DNA of 64,000 nucleotides from Gambelia wislizenii (Eukaryota > Chordata > Lepidosauria > Squamata > Crotaphytidae). Of this stretch, positions 42,400 through 52,734 are shown one piece after another; position 1 is the first letter of the stretch; every line of letters begins with the position of its first letter. The stretch is taken from contig JAUMIR010000004.1 in the NCBI GenBank assembly GCA_030847615.1, positions 221,949,001-222,013,000 of the forward strand, in the 5' to 3' direction. A model generated the notes under the pieces. That model was not told the DNA's origin and did no database searches. It was given only the letters and a program-made list of their open reading frames with translations. The translations under genes were made by a program, and so were the position numbers.

Positions 42400-43015
42400 C
42401 TTGAGAAAAAGACACCTGCACTGAGAACCAGCCCTATCTTTGGATGACGAATGTAAGGTAGATACTGGACAAGGAAGGCAGAAGCAAGATCCTGGAAGAG
42501 AGCATTATGCCCCACACATCTTGCCTCTGCAGTCTTGCTCCACCCAAGGAAACTTGTTTGTTTGTTTACTGGATTTATATCCCACCTTTCTCTAAAATGA
42601 GATTGAAGGCAACTGCCTTTTAAGGCTGTTGCCTTAAATGTTGTACAGAGTACTTTTCTGTTACCAGTGGAACAAAGATGAGTCCTTTGAGTTTTTAGTT
42701 GAGTTTTGTACATGAAATGAGAGAAGGTGCGGATCTTGTTCTTTGCCACTTGGTTCTGCCCTGCTCCCATTCTGCTTATTGAAGCTGGCTGGACTGGTAG
42801 CTGAATCATACTTCAGCAATGGTGATCTGATAGCGTCTTCCCCAGGTCCAAGGCCAGCATGCTGGTTTAATGTAAAACATGTAGCTGGCCTCCAACCCAA
42901 CCAACTGTAACAACTGTGCAGGAATATTCAGAAAATGCTCTAGCATAACCCCCACCTTCCAACATCTACCACCTTGAGGCCACTGCCTCATTTTATGTAA
43001 TGACAAGGCCAGCTC
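42400..43015 (+). repeat. Dispersed repeat H (long copy)
   Basis: It shares GACATTTTGCTGCTTGAG near 42387, CTGGACTGGTAGCTGAATC near 42789 and ACCACCTTGAGGCCACTGCC...GGCCAGCTCTG at the end with the other H copies. A reversed LINE tail (TGGATTTATATCCCACCTTTC) lies within it near 42571. Confidence 0.45.
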
Positions 43016-43045
43016 TGTTTTTTTCCTTTCTTTCAGAGCCCTAAA

Positions 43046-43606
43046 TCATAGAATCATAGAGTTGGAAGTGGCCTCATCAGCCTTCCTGTCCAATCCCCTG
43101 CTCAGTGCAGGATCTCCAGCTGAAGCATCCCCAGCAGATAGCTGTCCAGGCTTTTGTAAAAAATACATCCAGATAAGGAGATCCCACCACCTCTCTAGGC
43201 AATTGGTTCCATCAATGAACCGCTCTTACTGTTAAGAAGTTCCTTCCTTCAAAATCTACTCTATTGTAACTTCAAACCATTAGACCTGGCCCAACCCTCT
43301 TGGGCAGCAGAGATCAGGCCTGCCCTCTTATCTTTGTGCCAGCCCTTGAGGTATTTAAAGAGTGCATCCATATCACCCCTCTGTTTTCTCTTCACTAAGG
43401 TTCAACCTTTCCTCATAGTTTTTGTTCTCCATACCTCTTATCATCCTCATTGTCCTTCTCTGAACCTGCTCCAACTTGTTTACATCTTCCTTAAAATGAG
43501 GTGCCCAGATTTGGGGCATGCTATCTGCTCCCATATGAATTTGCTTTATTGTTAAGGTTATTATGGTTGTAATCTGAATGCTCCTCCTTTTGTGGTGAGA
43601 TGACAA
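43046..43606 (-). pseudogene. CR1 LINE 3' end with ORF2 C-terminal remnant
   Basis: Plus strand 43047-43075 reads ATCATAGAATCATAGAGTTGG, the reverse of a CR1 tail. On the minus strand, 43520-43400 encodes PQIWAPHFKEDVNKLEQVQR then RTMRMIRGMEN and YEERLNL, the conserved C-terminal block of CR1 reverse transcriptase. It is 5' truncated and interrupted. Confidence 0.8.
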
Positions 43607-44689
43607 GCTACAAAAGGAGAGAGGTCAAATTTATACAACTCTAAATGTCCATTTGGCACCTATTCTGATGACCTTTTTTTGGTAGCAATTAATAACAGAG
43701 CATTTAACTCAGGCATTTAGTGGTGTTTTAATCTTAGCTGATTGATTCCACTGCCAATCCATTATTGCATATTGGCCTATTACATTGTGGTATTGATTTT
43801 AATTGAGATCTTTGGAGATATAAATATTTTAATAAAGAAAGACATATTTAAATTATCTTGTAATTTTAACCTTGGAATTTAAATGTAAAGCTTGAAAACC
43901 CTTGGTTAGGAGGGAGGTCAAAATATTTAAAGATGATTAATCAATTACAGCCATTAGTTTTTTAAAAAAGTATGCTGTTTCTGCCCTATTATTGCCAGTT
44001 GGTCTAATTGTAAAAATGCGTGTGGAACTTCTGTCTGGGAAGAATCAAAACTTGCAAAACATTAAAGTGAGCCAAATCTCTTTAGCTGGAAACACAGTCA
44101 TACAGAATAATACAGTATTGCCAACATGGGTTTAAATCTAAAAATAATCTGCTTGAATACAAACAATGAAGCCATCAGTCCTTTTGAGACCAAAGAGAGG
44201 GGAAATTCTTCCTTGTAAACTTTGTAATCAGCTGGTCCTAAGGTTCTTCTAATCTGTTATAGTGCAGGACAATTTGGAGGTGCTTCTCAGCAAATAGCTT
44301 TAGTCTCAAAGCACCAGGGTAACTGCAGCAAAGGGCAAACATATATAGATTGTAGCCTGAAGGACATAACCCTGCAATAACAATGCAAATATAACAAATA
44401 GGAGAGATAAATTGATTCCTCATCCTTCTGAAAATCAACCATGCACATATAATATATCAATTTACTTTATAAAAGGTGATAAAATCTGTAATTATTATTT
44501 GACTCCCTAAAAGAACAAGCTGACCCATTTACTCTTTCGTCTCCCACCCTAGATGATTCCATCCTTACAGGGCTAAACCATCTGATTCCAGGGGGTCCAA
44601 ATATCTTGTAAAGGTAACTGAGAGATTTTTGAAATTCTGAATAAAAGCAAAAGATGAATCAATGGTGTGGAGAACCTTTGCCCATCTGG
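43607..44689. other. Repeat-poor AT-rich DNA; candidate conserved block at 43680-43920
   Basis: No repeat or coding was recognised. The block has TAGCAATTAATAACAG, TAATCTTAGCTGATTGATTC and GATTTTAATTGAGATC. Confidence 0.25.
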
Positions 44690-44773
44690 ATCATAGAATC
44701 AGAGAATCATAGAGTTGGAAAAGACCACGAGTGCCATCCAGTCCAACCCCCTGTCATGCGGGAATACACAATG
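44690..44773 (-). repeat. CR1 LINE 3' tail
   Basis: ATCATAGAATCAGAGAATCATAG then AGTTGGAAAAGACCACGAG...CAGTCCAACCCCCTG, a short reversed CR1 end. It breaks off at GGAATACACAAT. Confidence 0.7.
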
Positions 44774-44774
44774 T

Positions 44775-44875
44775 TGTGGCCTTCCTCACTTCCTCTGTGT
44801 TGGCCATACTGAGTAGTGTTGATGGGAGTTGTAGGCCAGGAATCTGGAAGATGAAATGTTCCCAACCCCAGGAAT
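44775..44875. repeat. Family E MITE fragment
   Basis: TTGGCCATACTGAGTAG...GATGGGAGTTGTAGGCC...CTGGAAGATGAAATG...TTCCCAACCCC matches one arm and the middle of family E. Confidence 0.45.
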
Positions 44876-45289
44876 ACTGCAAAAAACAGGCAATTTGTGG
44901 CTCTTGATCTATGTAACAAATTTGAGGCCAGTTGAGAAAACAGGAGATCTAAAAAAGGAGTAAGCCAAGTGCAGCCCTGGGGACATACACATGCAACCTC
45001 CAACAATGCTTTTGTGGTCCTCAGCCTCTCTAGTCTCCTTGGATGGCTCTTTTTCTGCGTCTCCTCACCAGCCTGATTTGCCTTTCTTGGAAGTCTCCAG
45101 AAGGGGAAATTCACTCAACAGGCTGAGGCTCCACCCCCTCCTGCTGTTTAACATAAAAATCACATTTTTTCAATAACAGAAGTGCACTTCTGGCCATTGT
45201 GGGGAAACATTTTTGGCAGAATTCATCCCGGGGAATATCAAACTGCTGGCCTGCTGCAAATACTCACTTCTGATCTGGAGAAAGCTTCC
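44876..45289. other. Unannotated DNA
   Basis: No feature could be supported. Confidence 0.35.
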
Positions 45290-45860
45290 GATTGTGGTTC
45301 TTCAGATGTTATCACCGTATAATCCTAAATATACACTGGACTGACTGTGTGATGAATGTTGCTGTCCTTGAGCAAGCAGGGATCACCAGCATTGAGGCCA
45401 TGATATTGAGAACACAGCTGCGCTGGGCAGGGCATGTTTCTAGGATGGAGGACCATCACCTCCCAAAAATAGTACTCTATGGTGAACTCGTCACGGGTCA
45501 GCATAAAAGGGGCGCTCCAAAAAAGTGATACAAGGACTTCCTGAAACAACATCTCAGGCTCGGCCAAATTGATCAACAACAATGGTCTGCCCTGGCGTCA
45601 CATTGGGAGGCATGGAGACGCACTATCCACAATGCTGCAGCCTTATTTGAGAGCTCACGCTGAACAAGTCTTGAAGAGAAACAAAAATGCAGAAAAATCA
45701 CAACCCGGAAACATCACCCAAGGAGCCCTTCTGCTGTGCTTTCTGCAACTGGACTTGTTTATCCCAAATTGGCCTTTTTAACCATCAGCACACTTGCAGA
45801 AATCTCAGGATGAGTCCTTCCTGAATCTTTGTTTGTGAAGAAAAGCCAGAGAGAGAGAGA
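45290..45860 (+). pseudogene. LINE X ORF2 C-terminal remnant (copy 3, best preserved)
   Basis: The plus strand encodes IILNIHWTD, AGITSIEAMILRTQLRWAGH then VSRMEDHHLPKIVLYGEL and HKRGAPKK, an in-frame stop, then KDFLKQHLRLGQID and WRRTIHNAAALFE, and, in another frame near 45735, the Cys/His cluster CAFCNWTC...HQHTC. It ends with GAAAAGCCAGAGAGAGAGAG at 45840-45862, so the 3' terminus is an (AG)n run. The missing N-terminal part is normal LINE 5' truncation. The clade is not assigned. Confidence 0.75.
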
Positions 45861-45959
45861 GATTTGCATTTGTAGGTATGGGAGACTAAATTTTCTTCCT
45901 TCTCAATGCTACTGCCTCCATTGTTGTTCACAGAAGCCTTCTTGTGATGTTGGAACATT

Positions 45960-46577
45960 GCGGTAGTCTAAGGGTATGCAATTGGGGGGAGGCATTTCTT
46001 TCTTGTAGCTGGTGAAGCATCTCATGCTGATCTGTGGCCACAGCATGGTCTGTTGGACAGCCTACCAAGTCTGTTCTGACCATTTGGGGACCCATTTGGG
46101 ACTGGGTGACATAGCTCTAGTCAAGTTGTGCACAAAAGGGGCTTCTGATGGCATGGCCTGATGCCAGTGCTGTTTGGGAAGTGCCATGGGCCCCCACCAC
46201 ATATCCTTGTCATTCAACTGGGTAGGAATGACCTTGGACTGTTGAAGGGTACAGTCCTTATTTTGCAGGCAGTTCATGGTATGTTTGTGATGCAGAAGAA
46301 TTGGCCTGAGGCTGAGATGTTCTGGTCTGCCATATCTCCCTGACACATGTAATGGGGGTGGGGGACCCCCATGGTTAATTGATAGAGACTGGCTTAGGGC
46401 TAACAGGGAGATATGCAATGCCCTGGCAAAAGGACTGGGCCACTATATGCCACACCTAGAAATTGTTTTCCAGAGGCCTGAGCACTACCAAACAGAAGTG
46501 GAGAATGAGTTTTTCTTGGAGGATCTGCAACATGGTGTGAGGGCCCTTATTTCCCAGCCTGGTTGGGAATTTTTAAG
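45960..46577 (+). pseudogene. SGNH-hydrolase-like domain relic of a DIRS/Ngaro-type retroelement
   Basis: Plus-strand frames give ICGHSMVCW near 46040, the core ILVIQLGRNDLGLLKG near 46206, WPEAEMFWSAISP near 46305, then, in another frame, LRANREICNALAKGLGHYMP and HLEIVF...EFFLEDLQHGVRALIS to about 46565. The order G-x-S, then G-x-N-D, then RLRxNR is that of SGNH-fold hydrolase domains carried by Ngaro/DIRS-like elements (family knowledge; not searched here). The catalytic DGVHLS block expected between HY and NEFF is absent. Frameshifts show it is dead. A Tx1-like LINE begins right after it. Confidence 0.6.
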
Positions 46578-46905
46578 AGGTTAGGAATTTTTTATTGGAA
46601 TAAAACCATTCTACTGAAAAATACACCCGACCGCAAAAGGCCATAACAATAACACAAAAATAATATTAATTGTTTTCCTCTTTTCTTACTAATACAAAAA
46701 TAAAACTATCTATCCTAACACTAATACATTTTTCCTCTTAATCTAAACGCACTATAATCACATTATATTTACACAATACAATTATACTTATTTGGAAAAG
46801 AAAATGATAATAATAAAAGATTAATTAAAAGATTAATTAAAAAATACAAAATTATACAAAAATACAACAACAATAATAAAATATTTATTTATTTAAAATA
46901 TCCTT

Positions 46906-48453
46906 TTAAGTTATTGCTGGGGCTGTCTCACTAAACCACAGCCAAAACTTTTTCCAACAATGGTTTGGCAATTTCTCTTTTTCACTCAGAGCTAAATTTT
47001 CAATTACATTCTTCACATAATAAGCAGTGCCTTTTGCATCCTGCAGATTTTGACTTTTCAGCTCCCTTTGTCTTTGGAAAAATAACCCTAACATCACATA
47101 GAGGTTGACCAGGTGCACCGTGGACCAGGGCACTTTCCAAAAACTCTCAGTCATGGAACCAGGCTCCTTCCTCTTCCTCTTTTGGCCCACTGACTTTCTG
47201 GGCCCCCTGACACCCTCTGGAGGTTCAGTCCCCAAAAGTATTGTCTCCCAAGCCTGTTGTGCCAAATCTGGCCAATCCAGGACCCGGGCCACCTCCTCCC
47301 ATGTTTCCCAGGCACTCGGGCAGTCCTGGACAAAATGTCTGATCGTCTCCTTTTGTGCCACACCACTCAAAATCTCAGCCTTTTTACATTTCAGACGAGG
47401 ACAAGTCTGCTCATCCTCTACGGTCCACGGTCTCCTTCCCCTCAGATTAAGAACCTGATGGTAGAGCCTCCACCTCAAGTCCCACAACTTTTTGGGGACC
47501 CTTTTGTCCATGAAATACTCAGTCGGGCTAGTCTGGTGTTTTAGGTAGTCTGACAAATCTGGTTTGGCCTGACGTTTTTGCAAACACGGGTTAACATAAA
47601 TCTCCTCCACTATTTTTCTGTACAAACCTCTCTTGATGCTCTGACCTGGCCTGTCTTCACCCTTCAACTCCTCAGCATAGATTCTATATTTCTTTAAGTA
47701 AAAAACAAAGTCTCTCAAAAAATCTGGTGCTTTCAATTTTTCTGGCAAAGAAAACCTAAAACTTAATGAGCCTTCCTCCCACCAAGTCTTTCCCCATCTA
47801 GTCCCCATCCAGCACTTACAAAACAAAACTAGCCAAGCCTGAGGTTGAATCTGACCCTTTGGCAACAGAGAGACTTTCCCAAAATTTTGGGCAGAAAAGA
47901 TGTCAATGAACTTAGGTCCCAGGGCTGGGAAGTCCAGGCCCCCTTGTTCTACCTGCCCATAAGCCACTGCTCTTGCCAGGGGGAACGTGGCCATTCCCCA
48001 AAGGAACTTGAAGAGAACCCGATCGGCTTCTTTAATCACTGAATCTGGAGGCGGGAAAACAGCCACCAAGTTGGCTGCCACCGGAAGCAGGTAGGTATTT
48101 ACAAAAGCAGCTCTCTGGTAAATGGTCAGCTTCCATCTCTGCCAGTGGGCCACCCTTTCCTTCACTTTTTCCAACCAGCAATACCAATTTTCTTTCCATC
48201 CCTCAGGAGCCACTGCAAAATTCAGCCCCAGGATCTTCACCCTATTCATCTTTGCCTCTTGCTCTGCTTGCCACCCTTCCTTTCCTTCAACTATGTCCTT
48301 TAGAGGAATAGCTGCCATCTTGTCCTCTGCAGCAAAAATCCTGATCAAAAAACTCTTTTCCATGTTAAGTCGAGCACCAGAAACTCGACTGTAGGCCTCA
48401 AAAGCATCTTTAATCTTTCTAACTTCCATCTTGTCCTTAACCAAGAGGGACAC
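46906..48453 (-). pseudogene. ORF2 C-terminal open frame of the Tx1-like LINE (515 residues)
   Basis: An uninterrupted frame runs from just after the HADD motif to the ORF2 stop. It begins SLLVKDKMEVRKIKDAFEAY, then SRVSGARLNMEKS (RT block after the active site), ILGLNFA, WQRWKLTIYQRAAFVNTYLL, FKFLWGM and GGLDFPALGPK (thumb and post-RT region). It then has a Cys-bearing segment CPRLKCKKAE...HFVQDCPSAWETW, and ends in EKLPNHCWKKFW...FSETAPAIT. The codon I read first is GTG, so it is a continuation of the upstream RT frame and not a true start. A frameshift near 48470-48500 and the upstream inversion make the element inactive. The long open frame suggests modest age. Confidence 0.8.
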
Positions 48454-48737
48454 ATCATCAGCATGGGCAAAAAATTTAACAGATCACACCGAACCAACCA
48501 CGAACTGTCCAACGGACGTGGGATTCGGATCCCTGAGATGCTCTTGTCTAAACTAATCTTACACAGGATAGCATCCAAAGCAATAACATACAAGAGAGGG
48601 CTCAGTGGACAACCTTGCCTCACCCCAGAATTTAACTTAATCCTCTTGCCTTTATGACCATTGACTTGCAAAACCACCTATGCATCCCTATAAAACAATT
48701 TTACTAAAGCAATAAATCTCTCTGGCACTCCTTTCAT

Positions 48738-48858
48738 TTGTTTCGGGAAGTGTTCCGACTCAGCAAGGAGGGAGCTTGGACTGGTCAAATCCGACAGGTC
48801 GACCAGATGAAAGCTTTTGACAATGTAGATCATACGTTCCTATGGGAAGCCCTCAAGT
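48738..48858 (+). other. Inverted block carrying reverse-transcriptase motif A
   Basis: The plus strand here encodes FREVFRLSKEGAW followed by VDQMKAFDNVDHTFLWEALK, the RT motif A region with the catalytic Asp of FDQMKAFD type. All surrounding RT blocks are on the minus strand: HYMLAKIL upstream and FPKQMKGV then SGVRQGCPLS downstream. The block fits exactly into the gap between them if flipped, so about 120 bases have been inverted in place. Confidence 0.75.
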
Positions 48859-49297
48859 CTACCATAGTCCTACCTGGCACAACACTGGACTGTGCTTCCA
48901 TCACAATCTTATCAGCCCCCTTAGCCAGCCGATTGTTCAGTATTTTTGCCAACATGTGGTAGTCTACGTTGGTCAGAGCTATGGGGTGCCAGTTTTTTTG
49001 GGAGGGTAGGATTGCCCTCCTTTGGGAAAAAAATCAGGACCCCTTGATAAAACATCTCAGGGAGCTCATTATTATCCCACAAAAAAATAAACAAAGTGGT
49101 TAAAGGGGGAACAATCCACTTCCTGTAAACTTTATAAAAATTCCAACTGAGGCCATCTGGGCCAGGGGCCGACATACCCTTCCCCTGAACTTCTTGTTCT
49201 TCTATAGGAGAGACCAACCTCCTCCTGTCCTCTGGACTCAAACCATTATAGAGGGTGCCCATCTGGTCCTCTGAAAAAGCTTGGAAAAAAACCTTAA

Positions 49298-49906
49298 TCT
49301 TTAATGCTTACCCCATATCCATGGCAGGTAGTGGGGGGAGATGTAGGATTTTGGTGAATATCTGTGGCATCCCTTTTGATGAAGGAGAGGCCTCTGGAAC
49401 TGCTTTTTTTTAATGTCCTGAAACTAGGGGGTATATATATATAGAGAGAGATTTTTCCTTAGGGCTGGCCTGAGGGCCAAACCCTCACTTTAAGTCCTGT
49501 TACTTGTGGGGAGGGAATCTTGTGTTGGCCTTTCATTTGCAGACAGGCCAGGGAGCAACCACCTTTTTGGGGCTCCTTGGGGCTCATATTTCTTGCCCAT
49601 GGAAAGCTGAAGAGAAGGTCTAGGGAAGACCACCTACCTCAACTGCTCCCACACTAGGTTGCCCTGTCCTTTTTGCAACTCTCAAGAGGGAAACAATAAA
49701 AAGGGTAGCTTTAAATAAAGTGGCTTATTTTACAACCCAGCTTACAACCCAGCTGTGCTTTGTCTTGTTATTTCCTGGGTTGGTCAGCAAATGGCTTATT
49801 TAAGTGGTGCTGAGCACCTCTTTACATCTGTTGTTTACTCTTTCTAGTGTCCTCAACAAAGCTGAATAAATCAAATGTTTATTTATATATTTGTGCACAG
49901 ATATAT
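49298..49906. other. Possible 3' remainder of the SGNH-bearing retroelement
   Basis: No coding signal. TA-rich GTATATATATATAGAGAGAG at 49430, AAACAATAAAAAGGG (49696) and TTTAAATAAAGTGG (49711) with poly(A)-signal-like words could belong to a terminal repeat or 3' end of the element that hosts the Tx1-like LINE. The tandem TTACAACCCAGC occurs twice near 49730. Speculative. Confidence 0.25.
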
Positions 49907-50874
49907 GGAGATTATCAGACGACCTAAATATAGCATTACAGGGACACCAGGAGATTGCTAAAGGGCTTGATTATCAGACAATGTTGTCCTTTCTCGTTAT
50001 CCACCTGTGCTGCTTCTGTTCGGCCAGTGGTTCTTTTTATTGACAGCTTAAGCCATCAATAGATCGCCCGTTCTGTTTCTATAATGGAATCATGGGTGTC
50101 TAAACAGGTGCCCTGTTATGCTGGTGTGATGCCAGCCTTAGTGGGAAGTCTGTGCTGAACACTTCTGGGTGATCTGGGGGTTGATCTGGGCATGATCTGA
50201 GTGATGATCTGGGGTGATCTGGGGGCATGAGGGATTGCCAGATCACCCCCAGGTGCCCCCCCCAATCGTCCCCTGATCATGCCCAGATTGCCCCCAGTCA
50301 TCCCCAGATCCTTCCCAGAATGTGCCTAAATTGCGCCCATCACCCCCATCGTCCCCAGAGCCTTTCCAGAGCCTTCCCAGATCACACCCAGATTGGCTCC
50401 CCATCACCCCCCATTGTCTCCAGAGCCTTCCAAGATTGCCCCTAGATCGACCTTTCCCATCACCCCCATCATCCTCAGAGCCTTCCCATATTGCCCCTAA
50501 ATCGCCCCCCATCACCTCCATAGCCTTCCCAAATTGCCCCGAAATAGCCCCCAGCACCCCCATCATCCCCAGAGCCTTCCCAGAGCCTTCTCAGATCTCC
50601 CCCCATTGCCCCCCATCATCCCCAGATTGCCCCCAGCCTGGACTGTTTTTTTTTAAATTTCCTGGCTTTCCTCTTCTTGCAAGAGCAGCCGGAATTACAA
50701 TCCAGGAAGTGAAAGGAGCTCTGTAGAGCTCCGTTTATGTCCTGGGAAGAATGGATTTATGATTAAGTACAAAAAGTTTTTCTTTTTTCCATTACAGGGA
50801 CAGGAGAGGGGCTGAAAAGGGGATTGTGGGATGGGAATCCTTTTTTGTTTGTTTGTTTCCATCTGATAATCTCC
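49907..50874 (+). mobile_element. Family B element (B7)
   Basis: The termini GGAGATTATCAGACGACC and CATCTGATAATCTCC are inverted, and TAT flanks both sides (49904-49906 and 50875-50877). The body has GCTTAAGCCATCAATAGATCG and GGTGCCCTGTTATGCTGGTG, shared with B4 and B6. The centre is a C-rich minisatellite. Confidence 0.8.
50160..50640. repeat. Degenerate C-rich minisatellite with inverted flank in B7
   Basis: CCCCAGAGCCTTCCCAGATTGCCCC-type units, about 50-65 bases, recur near 50356, 50421, 50476, 50519 and 50569. The left part (GATCTGGGGTGATCTGGGGG, 50207-50226) is the reverse complement of the right-hand CCCCAGATC motifs, so the array can fold back. Pro/Ser-rich frames are artefacts. Confidence 0.7.
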
Positions 50875-51938
50875 TATGTTTATATATAAATGTACAACAC
50901 TATAAGTACTGCCTACAGGACACATAAAAACAGTTGTTTCCCTGTCAAATTTGTTTAACATTTTATTTCCTCTGTTGAAAAATGTGCTGATGCTGGCTGG
51001 GGCATTCTGGGAATTCTAATCTGGAAAGCATTTCCAAATCTTGCTATGGTTCTCCTCTTCTCCTTCTCCTTCTTCTTTAAATGAGGCTGTTTTATGCAAT
51101 ATTTGTCTTTTCCTTGGTTTTCTCTGGCTCATACTATCAGTCTCACACACTGTCTTTTCATCATCTAAGTTAACTCAAGATTTAAGGATTGGATGATGTT
51201 CAAAATCTCCAGCCTAAGGCTGAGACAATGGTGGAGTGCCTGCATCTTCTGCCACTTTATAGCAATGAACACAACAAGCAGACATTGACATTGTGTCACC
51301 CCAGATTACATTCTTGATATTAGCCATTGTGGGTTTGAATTAGCACAACTATATTGAGATGCTGAAATTCAGTGGAAAAACTCTACTTACTAAGGCTCAG
51401 GGTTTTGGTTTCCATCCAGTGTTCAATTTTCATTAAAAAAAATTTCCTCAGGTCATGTTATCAGTACAGATATGTTTCATGTGTACTGTATATTTAAACA
51501 AAATGAAAATGGTGAGCAAGAGAAAAAGCAAGAAAATAGTGACAGTGCTTTCATAGGATTCATCACTCTCCTAGAGCTGTTTGGTTCTTGAAGTCATCTG
51601 GACAGGCCATTATGGTGTTTCCACATGCTCCTGAGGTCCACTCTGTAGTCATTCAGAACATTTGGGTTGGAAGTCTCTTACACAAGTATTCTGGGTTACA
51701 GAACAGTCGGCTATGTTTCCAGAAAGAGATGTGAGCACAGCTCCACTCTCCCCCTCCAGTCTGGATGGAATGGCTCCTTCTATGGTCCTGAGCAAAGCAT
51801 TTCATTGTAATGGGTCTGAACAGAATTTTAACTTTCATGTGATACCACCTGCTAGGTAGAATTCTCTTCATTCTGATATTTGACATGCTATAACAATTTT
51901 GTGTGCCATCACTTGTGATTTGTTTTGAATCCACATTT
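50875..51938. other. Unannotated; family G fragment
   Basis: GCATTCTGGGAATTCTAATC...GGAAAGCATTTCC at 51001-51035 is an eroded family G arm. No gene. Confidence 0.35.
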
Positions 51939-52415
51939 AGAATCAGAGAATCATCGAGTTGAAAGAGATCACAAGGGCCATCCAGTCCAACCTCCTGCCA
52001 TACAGAAATATACAATCAAAGCACTCCTGATGGATGGCTATTTGGCCTCTGTTTAAAAACCTCCAAAAGAACGAGATTCCTCTACACTCCAAGGCAGTGC
52101 ATTATAGAATGATAGAATCGTAGAGTTGGAAGAGACCACAAAGGCCTTCCAGTCCAACCACCTGCCACGCAGGAAATCAGGTCAAAGCATCCCCGACAGA
52201 TGGCCATCCAGCCTCTGTTTAAAACCCTCCAAGGAAGGAGACCCCACCACGCTCTGAGGGAGTATGTTCCACTGCTGAACAGCTCTTACTGTCAGAAAGT
52301 TCCTCCTAATGTTGAGGTGGAATCTCTGTTCCTGGAGCTTGCATCCATTGCTCTGTGTTCTAGTCTCTAGAGCAGCAGCATTCCACTGCTGAACTGCTCT
52401 TACCATCAGGAACGC
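51939..52415 (-). repeat. CR1 LINE 3' end (outer), split by another CR1
   Basis: It starts AGAATCAGAGAATCATCGAG...AGATCACAAGGGCC...CCAGTCCAACC and runs to GGCAGTGCATT at 52103. It continues at 52378 as GCATTCCACTGCTGAACTGC...CCATCAGGAAC. The junctions carry the 5-base duplication GCATT. Confidence 0.7.
52104..52377 (-). pseudogene. CR1 LINE 3' end inserted in an older CR1
   Basis: The plus strand starts GATAGAATCGTAGAGTTGG and ends CTAGTCTCTAGAGCAGCA. The minus strand encodes RNFLTVRAVQQWNILPQSVV then GSPSLEGFKQRLDGHLSGML, the last residues of CR1 ORF2. GCATT flanks both sides (52099-52103 and 52378-52382) as target duplication. It is 5' truncated. Confidence 0.8.
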
Positions 52416-52734
52416 AATTCACCATACCTTTCCCTTACAGGTAAGAATGGCTAGAAGAAGTTGCTCTTGGGCTTGGCAATTGCCTGAGACTATTGCATAG
52501 CTGTCTCTCATGAGCTGAGATATACTCTTCTTTACCTTATGAAACTACTGATGAGAAATCTTAATTCAATACACTGGGGAAAGCTCTCATAGGAAAAAGA
52601 CAAAGCATAATTTTAAAGGGTAAGGTTGTTTAATCTATCAGCGTCAAAAAGACAATCAGTGGGAGAAAAAAGAACTCCAAAGTAGTTTAGGTCCAACTCC
52701 ATACAAGAGGGCAATTCAGGTCAGGTCAGGGTCT
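52416..52734. other. Unannotated DNA
   Basis: No feature was recognised. Confidence 0.35.

Larger units (their letters stand above)
46578..49297 (-). mobile_element. Tx1-like LINE, 5' truncated, with an internal inversion
   Basis: The minus strand runs from VFFQAFSEDQMGTLYNGLSP (49295) through SAPGPDGLSWNFYK and FPKEGNPTLPKK (RT blocks 0-2), HPIALTNVDYHMLAKILNNR (about 48985), an inverted block (48738-48858), FPKQMKGVPERFIALVKLFY, LNSGVRQGCPLSPLLYVIAL (about 48625) and AHADDVSLLV (about 48460), to the C-terminal ORF and an AT-rich 3' UTR ending at 46578. The SGVRQGCPLSPLLY and ADD motifs are RT signatures; the C-terminal part resembles Xenopus Tx1-type LINEs. A second copy of its tail is at 33899-34310. 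Confidence 0.85.

Noticed and set aside
50227..50726. Pro/Ser-rich frame of 134 codons
   Set aside because: It runs through the C-rich minisatellite in B7 and has no protein family resemblance.
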